Shown: piece by piece, positions 1 through 6,288 of the stretch | How positions within the stretch are numbered: the stretch's first letter is position 1 | Layout of the letters: the number at the start of each line of letters is the position of its first letter | The notes under the pieces: generated by a model | The model's database searches: none | What the model saw: the letters and a program-made list of their open reading frames with translations, nothing else | Told to the model about the DNA's origin: nothing | Source of the DNA: Bog-159 sp049511415 | Lineage (GTDB): Bacteria > Acidobacteriota > Terriglobia > Bryobacterales > Bryobacteraceae | Direction: 5' to 3' | NCBI GenBank assembly: GCA_049511415.1 | Contig: JBEKYC010000065.1 | Location: 1 to 40,291 of the forward strand | DNA: 40,291 nt | Position numbers and translations under genes: made by a program

Positions 1-291
1 CCTGCCTACCCTCGCGCCGTCCACGAATTGCAGCAGACCGGCGAATTAGGCCGTCACTGTCAGTGCCGCACATCGCCATACCTGAATAATATCATCGAGC
101 AGGACCATCGCTTCATCAAAAAGCGGATTGCGGCAAGCCTCGGCTTCCGGTCAATAGAGGCAGCCTGGAGAACCATCGAAGGTTATGAGGCCATGCATGT
201 GATTCGGAAGGGACGAGTCCGGTGGGTTGCGAAAGGCGACGCGGTCGGACAACGTGAATTCATCCACGTCCTCTTCGGCGTCGCTGCATGA
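1..291 (+). mobile_element. IS6-family transposase, 3' fragment (cut by window edge)
   Basis: Frame 1 is open from the first base and ends at TGA 289-291, so only the C-terminal part (about 96 residues) of a transposase is visible. The segment contains YLNNIIEQDHRFIKKRI followed by GFRSIEAAWRTIEGYEAMHVIRKG, the characteristic end of IS6/IS26/IS240 DDE transposases; the E of IEQDHR is the third catalytic acid. About 40 bases after the stop, TTTGCAACA at 331-339 resembles the inner part of an IS6 terminal repeat, so the element may end near 340. The rest of the element lies outside the window. Its intactness cannot be judged. The antitoxin reading frame on the opposite strand runs into this fragment. 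Confidence 0.8.
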
Positions 292-759
292 AATGCGTAA
301 CAACGCAGGTTCAACTCTGTGCAGATGCGGTTTGCAACACATCCCCTGCCGTCCATCGCGATTGGGCATTACCCCCGCCCGCGTCCGTACACAGTTTGAA
401 AGTTCCGTCAGGCGTTGCCCGTTGTCGTCCATACCGTGAGCTATGCCGACCGCCGAATCGGTAAAACGGATCTCGACTCGCTGGTTCAACGCGCCCGCGA
501 TCCTGCGCAACATCGCCAGGGAGTGGCCCTCGTAGTCGGCGTCCTCAAGGCGGCAGATGACCGACGCGGTGGTGCCGATGAGCTTGGCGAGCTGAGTTTG
601 GGTGAGGGCCGCCGTCTCCCTGAGTTCGCGGATCTTGCGGGCGATCTCTGCGTTCGCTCGCGCCTCATCCAGGTTCTTCAGCCGGGCCGGTTTGCCTTCG
701 AAGGCCCGGCGGTGCAGGATCTCCATCGCATCGCTCGTCGGTTTCAGCGTCTTTGCCAT
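151..759 (-). CDS. XRE-family antitoxin of a type II TA pair, with an abnormal C-terminal extension
   Basis: The DNA-binding partner of the upstream HigB/RelE-type toxin gene. The start at 759 is chosen because it lies one base after the toxin stop (TAA 763-761), typical of toxin-first TA operons; the frame is open further upstream to 801. Residues 1-99 form the recognisable part: MAKTLKPTSDAMEILHRRAF, then a helix-turn-helix at about residues 36-92 (LRETAALTQTQLAKLIGTTA, VICRLEDADYEG). Such antitoxins normally end shortly after the VEIRF sequence seen here at residues 95-99. Here the frame continues about 100 more residues, through a region unlike the family and antisense to the IS6 transposase end. 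I infer that the original 3' end was lost, probably by IS insertion or deletion, and that the tail is read-through. Confidence 0.7.
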   Translation of the reverse strand: MAKTLKPTSDAMEILHRRAFEGKPARLKNLDEARANAEIARKIRELRETAALTQTQLAKLIGTTASVICRLEDADYEGHSLAMLRRIAGALNQRVEIRFTDSAVGIAHGMDDNGQRLTELSNCVRTRAGVMPNRDGRQGMCCKPHLHRVEPALLRISCSDAEEDVDEFTLSDRVAFRNPPDSSLPNHMHGLITFDGSPGCLY

Positions 760-760
760 G

Positions 761-1084
761 TTAGGCCTCCTCATAAGTGTGCTTCGCCGGATTCGCCTCA
801 AACCGCTTCTTTGCGCTCGACGACGTGATCGATCTCTTTCGGCGGGACCGCCCGCTCTTTCGCAAGACCATGAGAGACCACGGCCGCCGTCGCGCCGTGG
901 AAGAAGTGCGGGATCCTGTGATGAACGCCTCCCAGACTGGCACGCAGCTCGTAGACGCCGTCGCGAAGGAAGTCCGCTTCGGCCGACGCAGTTCGAGGCC
1001 CCTCTCGCGCAGGCGCTCCAACCTGAGGTTGCACTTGTCCTGTAACTTCGCCGGCAACTTGTCGACCACTCGATGAACGGGCAT
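761..1084 (-). pseudogene. HigB/RelE-type toxin gene with two compensating frameshifts
   Basis: First gene of the TA pair. The frame starting at ATG 1084 gives MPVHRVVDKLPAKLQDK and LRLERLRERGLELRRPK, the N-terminus of the HigB-like (phage Gp49-type) mRNA interferase family. From about 975 down to 815 the family match (DFLRDGVYELRASLGGVHHR, IPHFFHG, VVSHGLAKE, PPKEIDHVVERK) lies in a different frame. The last residues (FEANPAKHTYEEA) are back in the first frame. The observed 107-residue ORF is open throughout but about 50 central residues are out of frame, including the YELR and FFHG core. One missing base near 975 and one extra A near 815 would restore a normal toxin. GGAGG about 10 nt upstream could serve as ribosome binding site. 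Either an inactivated toxin or two sequencing errors. Confidence 0.7.
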
Positions 1085-1140
1085 GATCCATCTTCCTCCC
1101 GCTAGACAGCGACTCTGGTCTTGGGCACGCGATCCCAGTT

Positions 1141-1175
1141 TTTCGCAATATTGCGAAAGCGCAAGTTTGCTTGCG
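1141..1175. promoter_or_regulatory. Putative TA operator: perfect 18-bp palindrome plus second dyad
   Basis: TTTCGCAATATTGCGAAA at 1141-1158 is a perfect palindrome. It is followed by a second inverted repeat, CGCAAG-TTTG-CTTGCG at 1160-1175, which shares the CGCAA half-site. The pair lies 57-91 bp upstream of the toxin start at 1084, where autoregulatory operators for XRE antitoxins normally sit. Binding by the antitoxin is inferred from position and symmetry. Confidence 0.6.
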
Positions 1176-1347
1176 AAGCCGCGAAGGCGGTCACCGCTAC
1201 ACATGGGCATCATCCTTATAGAGAAATCATTTGTTGTCCGCGCCGGCAGACAACAATCGCCAGCAACCGCGCAGCGAGAAAGCCCGCCTCGGGCCAGTCT
1301 CGCAGCGGAGTCAACATGCATCTACGCTTGCTGCCCCCGCCGCCCGA

Positions 1348-1716
1348 TTATTCAGTTTTGGGGCTTAGTGTCTTCAGATACGCAATGATTGCGCTCCGCT
1401 CGCCGGCGTTCTCCAGATGAAAGGCCATGTCAGTTTCCGGGATGAGCTTGTCAGGGCCGGCCAACCATCGATCCAGCGAATTCGCATCCCAGGTAATTCG
1501 CGAATTCTTGAGGGCCTCCGAGTAATTGAATGACGCGACGGTTCCGGCCGCCCTCCCGTAGACGCCAGCGAGCCGCGGACCCTCCTTGTCGCGGTCTAAC
1601 GAATGACAACCGGAACAGCGCCGTTCGAACAGGTCCCGCCCGGAGGTGGTCTCCGTTTGCGCAGTGACCGCCACGAGGGCGAACACGACGCCCAGGCCAA
1701 TCGTCAACTGTTTCAT
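1348..1716 (-). CDS. Secreted class I cytochrome c
   Basis: A 122-residue periplasmic c-type cytochrome for single-electron transfer. An N-terminal signal peptide (about residues 1-20, MKQLTIGLGVVFALVAVTAQ) precedes one haem attachment motif CSGCH (C34, C37, H38). The distal methionine ligand is probably M97 in TDMAF. GPRLAGVYGRAAG after the haem motif and W-L-A-GP near residue 85 resemble the cytochrome c2/c550-like group. It starts 6 bp after the metallophosphoesterase stop with GGGGAG about 9 nt upstream, so the two are co-transcribed. Electron donor and acceptor cannot be deduced; linkage to a phosphoesterase does not point to a known respiratory complex. Confidence 0.88.
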   Translation of the reverse strand: MKQLTIGLGVVFALVAVTAQTETTSGRDLFERRCSGCHSLDRDKEGPRLAGVYGRAAGTVASFNYSEALKNSRITWDANSLDRWLAGPDKLIPETDMAFHLENAGERSAIIAYLKTLSPKTE

Positions 1717-1722
1717 GCTCAG

Positions 1723-2679
1723 TCAGCTCCCCATCTCCAGCGGCGCGTCCACCACGGCCAAAGAGTGTTTGCGCGACACATACTCGACACTCGCCAGACC
1801 CAGCACACTGCGCAGCCGTTCGGCGGGAACCTTCATCGGTCCGGCGGCCGGAGCGCTCCCCGGTGCCGGTTGCGGAAACGCCGTCGACATCGCCGTGTGG
1901 AAGGTCACGTTGCCCTCCACCTTTTGCATCACCTGGTGGATATGACCGTTCAAAACCGTCACGGACCCGAAGCGTTTCAGATAGGTGAGCGCCTGCGCGC
2001 TGTCTTCGGTCCCCCAGCCCCATTCCGGATAAACCGCCCAAAGGGGGATGTGCGCGAAGATCACGACCGGCGTACTGCTGGAGCGCGCCTTCAGATCCGC
2101 TTCCAGCCAACGCAGTTGATCCGGCCCTAACTTTCCCAGGTGCTCCATTCCCACGACGTTCACCAGCCCCGCGAAATGCACGCCTTTGTGATCGAAGCTA
2201 TACCATCCATTGCCCTGCGTGCCTTTGCCATAGCGTTCCAGGTACTGCTTGCCATCGTCCACGGAGGTGTCATGCTCGCCGGGCACATAGAAAACCTGGC
2301 TTGTTTTGGCCGACCGTAGTACCTGGTCCAGCATGTCGAATTCCGCAGCCTTGGACATGTGGCTGAGGTCGCCTGTGTGGATTATGAATTCCGGCTCGCG
2401 TGGCAGGGCATTGATCTTTTCCACGGTGGCTTGCAGCGTGCCCACCACGTCCGGATTCGCCGGTTTGTTAAACCCTATGTGGCTATCGCTGATTTGCACG
2501 AAGGTCATCTTCCCCTTGGTTTCGCCAGGATGTGCCGGCCTGCCGAATGCGCGCGAGCTTGCAACGCCGCTGCCAATGGACCATACGACACCCGTTCCAG
2601 CCCAAGCCATGCATTCGAGAAACCCCCTGCGATCAATTCCGTCGTTGTTGTGGTCGTGCCGAATGATCTTAGACATCAT
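1723..2679 (-). CDS. Tat-exported calcineurin-like metallophosphoesterase
   Basis: A 318-residue enzyme expected to hydrolyse phosphate esters with a two-metal centre in the periplasm. DRRGFLECMAWAGTG at residues 16-30 is a Tat signal. The metal-binding motifs occur in order: D65-S-H67 (QISDSHIG), HTGDLSH, GEHD (where many homologues have GNHD), FAHIPLW and NGHIHQ. Length and motif spacing fit an intact family member. Two ATGs are adjacent at the start (MM); a GAGG lies a few bases upstream. It is the first gene of an operon with cytochrome c and is divergent from the ECF sigma gene. The substrate is unknown. Confidence 0.88.
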   Translation of the reverse strand: MMSKIIRHDHNNDGIDRRGFLECMAWAGTGVVWSIGSGVASSRAFGRPAHPGETKGKMTFVQISDSHIGFNKPANPDVVGTLQATVEKINALPREPEFIIHTGDLSHMSKAAEFDMLDQVLRSAKTSQVFYVPGEHDTSVDDGKQYLERYGKGTQGNGWYSFDHKGVHFAGLVNVVGMEHLGKLGPDQLRWLEADLKARSSSTPVVIFAHIPLWAVYPEWGWGTEDSAQALTYLKRFGSVTVLNGHIHQVMQKVEGNVTFHTAMSTAFPQPAPGSAPAAGPMKVPAERLRSVLGLASVEYVSRKHSLAVVDAPLEMGS

Positions 2680-2823
2680 TGCCTCTTTTCGATGAAGTTG
2701 TGCCGCTTCTGTTGCAGGTACCTGTGCGGGACCTGGATTATTCCCAGGCTGCTGGTTTCCACGTGTAAATTGATCGTGGGAATAAACCGCCGGCGCGGGC
2801 GGTATTCAGTGGATGTGACGGGC

Positions 2824-3483
2824 ATGGCCCCCAATACCAGAGGCGCGGCAGAGTACCATATATCGACAGATGACCTGGCAGCCTGGACTCCGACCGTTTC
2901 CCGTTACGGCTACGCCTCCCCAATCGCAGGCCAGGCAAGTCGAGGAGCTGGTTTGATTGGGCCCGATTCGAAGCTGTCTCTCTTCGAGCAGACGATGCTT
3001 CCGCACTTAGATGCCGCTCATAACCTGGCGCGCTGGCTGACGCGGAACCCGGATGATGCAGAAGACGTGGTACAAGAAGCCTACCTGCGGGCTTTCCGGT
3101 TTTTCGACGGTTTTCGGGGCGGCGACGGGCGAGCCTGGCTCCTGGCGGTAGTTCGCAATACCGCATTGACATGGCTCGGCCGGAACAAACCGTCAAGCCA
3201 AGTGACCTTCGACGAAGAGGTCCACACATCCTCCCTGGCCGAGGGGACCGTCGAAACTCAGTTAGTCCACGACGCCAGGTTCGCGGAATTGCATAATTGC
3301 CTGGAATTACTGCCATCGGAGTTTCGAGAGGTAGTGGTGATGCGGGAGATGGAAGAGATGTCTTACCGCGATATCGCGGAGGCCTGTAGCGCGCCGATCG
3401 GCACGGTCATGTCCCGGCTCTCGCGCGCACGCCGGCGACTGCACGAATGTCTGCAATCGCGGACGAAGGACCGCTCCAAATGA
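2824..3483 (+). CDS. ECF-type RNA polymerase sigma factor
   Basis: A sigma-70 family alternative sigma factor. Region 2 is seen as LARWLTRNPDDAEDVVQEAY and LRAFRFFDGFRGGDGRAWLL; region 4 as LPSEFREVVVMREMEEMSYR, DIAEACSAPIGTVMSRLSRA. The frame is open from 2359, but sigma homology begins only near LFEQTMLPHLDAAHNLARWL (about 2980), so the N-terminus is uncertain: ATG 2824 is used here, with TTG 2953 as an alternative; the longer upstream frame overlaps the divergent phosphoesterase and is not believed. The stop overlaps the next ATG as ATGA, so translation is coupled to the anti-sigma factor. Regulon unknown. Confidence 0.88.
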   Translation: MAPNTRGAAEYHISTDDLAAWTPTVSRYGYASPIAGQASRGAGLIGPDSKLSLFEQTMLPHLDAAHNLARWLTRNPDDAEDVVQEAYLRAFRFFDGFRGGDGRAWLLAVVRNTALTWLGRNKPSSQVTFDEEVHTSSLAEGTVETQLVHDARFAELHNCLELLPSEFREVVVMREMEEMSYRDIAEACSAPIGTVMSRLSRARRRLHECLQSRTKDRSK

Positions 3484-4211
3484 CCTGTGACTCGGCACTT
3501 CTGCTGCTCGATTCATACCTCGATGATGAGTTGGATGCAGATCTAAAGGCCCAGATAGTGGAGCACCTGGCGAGTTGCAGCTCCTGTACGGAGGCGCATG
3601 CACGACTTCTCGATTTGCGCACCCGCATTCGGGTCCAGGCGCCCTATTACCGGGCCTCGGCTGGTCTTCGGGAGCGCATCCGGGTCTCGGTGCGCCGGGC
3701 CAACCGCAAGGCCATGACGCCCTGGCGCTGGTTGGCGATTGCCGCCACAATCCTGCTGGCGGTTTCGGCTGCGTGGAACATCGCGCTCGTTCGAACGCGC
3801 AGTTCCGGCGAAGATCTTATTGCGCAAGACGTGATTTCAGACCATTTACGGTCGTTGATGGGGTCACATCTATTGGATGTGCCCTCGTCCGACCAGCATA
3901 CAGTGAAACCCTGGTTCAATGGCAAACTGGACTTCTCGCCGGATGTCCAGGACCTTTCCGCACAAGGCTTTCCCTTGATTGGCGGCCGGATCGATTATGT
4001 TGGCGGCCATGCAGTGGCTGCCCTGGTCTACAAGCGGCGGCAACACACTATTAATGTGTTTACCTGGCCCTCGACGGCGGCTGGCGGCGCCCTGGAGTTT
4101 AGCCGCAACGGCTATCATGTGATTCACCGGGACAAGGGCGGGATGACTTGGTGGGTGGTATCCGATCTGAACGAAGGCGAACTGCATCAGTTCGAGACAT
4201 CCTATAAGTAG
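3480..4211 (+). CDS. Zinc-finger (zf-HC2) transmembrane anti-sigma factor
   Basis: A 243-residue cognate anti-sigma factor of the ECF sigma encoded just upstream. The start at 3480 is chosen because ATGA overlaps the sigma stop; an in-frame ATG at 3447 would add 11 residues. The N-terminus has the anti-sigma zinc-binding motif H29-x3-C33-x2-C36 (VEHLASCSSC) within a short helical domain. One membrane helix lies at about residues 83-104 (WLAIAATILLAVSAAWNIAL). The C-terminal, presumably periplasmic, part (FPLIGGRIDYVGGHAVAALV, then MTWWVVSDLNEGELHQF) resembles the extracytoplasmic part of acidobacterial and proteobacterial anti-sigma factors. The inducing signal is not evident. Confidence 0.9.
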   Translation: MTCDSALLLLDSYLDDELDADLKAQIVEHLASCSSCTEAHARLLDLRTRIRVQAPYYRASAGLRERIRVSVRRANRKAMTPWRWLAIAATILLAVSAAWNIALVRTRSSGEDLIAQDVISDHLRSLMGSHLLDVPSSDQHTVKPWFNGKLDFSPDVQDLSAQGFPLIGGRIDYVGGHAVAALVYKRRQHTINVFTWPSTAAGGALEFSRNGYHVIHRDKGGMTWWVVSDLNEGELHQFETSYK

Positions 4212-4649
4212 CTAACGGCAGCCGATAAAACATTGACCATTTCCCCGGCTTATCCGTGGAACGGTCGGCGTGTGGCCTGCAGTCGTTCTGCCGGGACGGG
4301 CATTCGATCGAATGCCGCCCGAAAAGTTCCGCGATAGCGAGTCTGTAAGGATTTGAGCCGGGGAATGAAAGGGCATTATTCGACCCGAACAGATCGCAGT
4401 ATCGAGGCAAAAAGGCTCGATTACTCTCGCGTCGACGGGTCCGGCGCGGTAGCGCCATAGTACTGTCTGTCGCCCAAGACCTGATCACGACTGCGCCAAA
4501 AGCCACAATGGGTGAGCGGCGTAACACTATATAGGTATAAAAGATTTTTACACCCGATTATTACGGTTACTTAACGATGATTTTAATGATTATCTGGATA
4601 AGTAATAGGATTATTCCGATATGGCTAGCCGCATGCAGTACCGCCCGGC
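4212..4649. other. Gene-poor interval with palindrome and AT-rich island
   Basis: No convincing gene is seen in this 438-bp stretch. It holds an 18-bp perfect palindrome at 4299-4316 and, at about 4527-4620, a strongly AT-rich island in otherwise GC-rich DNA (runs such as ACTATATAGGTATAAAAG). The island may contain promoter elements for the next ORF or be foreign DNA. Confidence 0.6.
4292..4321. promoter_or_regulatory. Perfect 18-bp palindrome flanked by CGGG/CCCG
   Basis: GGCATTCGATCGAATGCC at 4299-4316 reads identically on both strands, and the flanks CGGG (4292-4295) and CCCG (4318-4321) extend the symmetry imperfectly. It lies 88 bp after the anti-sigma stop. There is no T-run, so an intrinsic terminator is unlikely; a dimer binding site or an RNA-processing hairpin is possible. 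Confidence 0.5.
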
Positions 4650-5093
4650 ATGGAAAATATATCCGCCCCTTCCGACGCGGTGCTTGCCTCTAACGCCGAC
4701 ATCCTCCATCTTCTAGCGCAATTGGCCGCGCCCCGAAACCGCCGTTCACCGAAGAATCGAAGCGATCAGCAACTGGCCCACAACTGCATTTCGGCCCTCC
4801 TTCCGGCGATCGCGCCCTCATGCTCCGCAATATCCGTTCCATCGACGATCCCGGTATCTGCCGTCACTGCTAACCGCTCCGGAGCTGTGGGCAACACGTT
4901 GCATCCGATCTCTGCATCTCAGACCCAGCCCGTCTCTCGTGTCAAGCAACGCCATTTCTGCCGATGTGGCTCATGCAAATGGTGTGTCGACAACGCACGC
5001 TGGGACCGCATTTTCAATGAAAAGTTTGCCGACCCGACCTATTACGGCACGCTTTCGGTGCGTCACGGTTCCACCCTCGCTGGAGCACGTTGA
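4650..5093 (+). CDS. Orphan protein with Cys-rich CxCGxCxxC and NARWxRIFxEKFADPxYY tail
   Basis: A 147-residue ORF of unknown function. The first 100 residues are low in complexity (Ala, Ser, Pro, Asn rich) and may be disordered. The C-terminus at about residues 103-132 has a distinct signature: FCRCGSCKWCVDNARWDRIF then NEKFADPTYY. The four closely spaced cysteines suggest a small metal-binding knuckle. I have the impression that this tail recurs in Acidobacteriota hypothetical proteins, but could not search. No clear ribosome binding site precedes ATG 4650, so the start is uncertain and the conserved part may belong to a shorter ORF. Directly preceded by an AT-rich island. Confidence 0.5.
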   Translation: MENISAPSDAVLASNADILHLLAQLAAPRNRRSPKNRSDQQLAHNCISALLPAIAPSCSAISVPSTIPVSAVTANRSGAVGNTLHPISASQTQPVSRVKQRHFCRCGSCKWCVDNARWDRIFNEKFADPTYYGTLSVRHGSTLAGAR

Positions 5094-5276
5094 ACGGCGG
5101 ATCTGACGCAACTATCGATTACCGGGCGCGGTTGGCGACCAGATCCATCGAAGAAGCCATGGCCTACACCCAGTGCGCAACTCGGCGCAGTCCGTGACCG
5201 CTCCGTCGGCGCGCGCTTGTGGTCCATTTTCAATTCCAGTGCCAGGGAAAACAAGAATGGTGTGGAACGGAGACTC

Positions 5277-5738
5277 ATGGCACACAGGCGTAACAATTCC
5301 GGGACGCCACCGCCATGGAAATATGACGAATTTGTTGCTTTTCTTTCTTCCCAACTAATCGACATCCCGTCGATATTCGAGCGCTTGAGATACCTGGTAT
5401 CCCTCCAGGATCCCCCAAAAAACACTCCCCTACATGACGATCTGAAAATGCGCTTTCCGGAGTGGGGTCGCGATCGCGGGCGAGCCAACGCGGCTGTCGA
5501 ACAGCAACACCGTATGGTTTTTGAAGCATGGCTATGCCTGAGTCTGGAGGATAAGATGGCGGACTTGGATGAATGGGCGTCGCAGTTTGGGAGGTCTCGG
5601 GCCGACTTGGCTCAACAGTGGCTCCAGCCCTATTCTTCTGAGTGTTTGGCGCCGTCGGACGCTTTGATTCCAGAAGTCGCTCTGTTTCGGAGCGATCTGG
5701 CATTGCTACGGCCAATGATCGAGCTTTGGAAAAAGTGA
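5277..5738 (+). CDS. Hypothetical acidic-helical protein (153 aa)
   Basis: Function not recognised. ATG 5277 is preceded by CGGAG with 5-nt spacing, which supports this start over the upstream in-frame candidate at 5217. The predicted protein is soluble, without signal peptide or membrane segment, and looks helical, with PPPWKYDEFVAFLSSQL near the N-terminus and FEAWLCLSLEDKMADLDEWA in the middle. Codon use is less GC3-biased than in neighbouring core genes, which suggests recent acquisition or low expression. It follows the Cys-rich orphan by 183 bp on the same strand; whether they form a unit is unknown. Confidence 0.5.
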   Translation: MAHRRNNSGTPPPWKYDEFVAFLSSQLIDIPSIFERLRYLVSLQDPPKNTPLHDDLKMRFPEWGRDRGRANAAVEQQHRMVFEAWLCLSLEDKMADLDEWASQFGRSRADLAQQWLQPYSSECLAPSDALIPEVALFRSDLALLRPMIELWKK

Positions 5739-5758
5739 TGGCCCAACAATCGGAACCG

Positions 5759-6065
5759 TTACCGCCACTGCAATAGCCGTTGATCGCGCGTTCCCAACGG
5801 AAACGCCAGCTTGTCTTGCGCCACGGAGATTCGAAATGTGATCGGGCGCATGCCTTGCGGTGTCAGCCTGCCGTGAAAATGCTCAACGCCGGTGACCGGA
5901 CCCACTGGCCGCTTTGTCGCTGGATCCAGGGCGCGCGTGAAGATGCATTCGAATCCGTCATACCACTGCATGAAATAGATGCGGCCACCGTCCGGCGACC
6001 AGCGCGGATAAATCGCCACCTCCCAGATTCACCCAGTCCGCGGGTGGCACATCCCGCAGTTCCTG
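5759..6065 (-). pseudogene. Relic of a WD40-like/PD40 (TolB-type) propeller protein, C-terminus only
   Basis: The minus-strand frame ending at 5759 reads MAIYPRWSPDGGRIYFMQWY, DGFECIFTRALDPATKRPVG and VTGVEHFHGRL. This matches the terminal PD40 blades found at the C-terminus of acidobacterial Ser/Thr kinases and TolB-like proteins. Just upstream the matching residues (PPADWVNLGG) lie in another frame, and no kinase or earlier blade follows, so only a fragment with a frameshift remains. It abuts the remnant on the opposite strand. Confidence 0.55.
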
Positions 6066-6240
6066 GATCTGCTCTGGTTTATTCGACTATGCTCGGCGAT
6101 CAAGCGGCCGGTAGCGGAAGCACCGTGACGGCCACGCGCATCCGGGTTAACTCCAGCGGCGACGCTTTCGTGACTGGTTCCACCAGCAACGGCTCCCGCT
6201 GCAGAATCCCATCGCTACGACAGGTACGGGATTCCTGACT
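6066..6240 (+). pseudogene. Relic of an SBBP-type beta-propeller repeat protein
   Basis: The plus-strand frame reads LVYSTMLGDQAAGSGSTVTA, TRIRVNSSGDAFVTGSTSNG, a typical SBBP repeat (YSTYLGG...AVDSSGNAYVTGST in the family). Continuation (LQNPIATTGTGFLTGAIDL) is in a different frame, indicating a frameshift. No start codon or further blades are present, so this is a gene fragment. Confidence 0.5.
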
Positions 6241-6288
6241 GGGGCCATCGACTTACCAGCGGCCCCTCCCCGCTGCGCCTCTCCGAAT

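Noticed and set aside
2359..2823. Longer N-terminus for the ECF sigma factor
   Set aside because: It would overlap the divergent phosphoesterase by about 320 bp and has no sigma similarity.
4099..4527. 142-residue minus-strand frame downstream of the anti-sigma gene
   Set aside because: No family features; Arg-rich composition and overlap with the anti-sigma 3' end suggest a chance frame.
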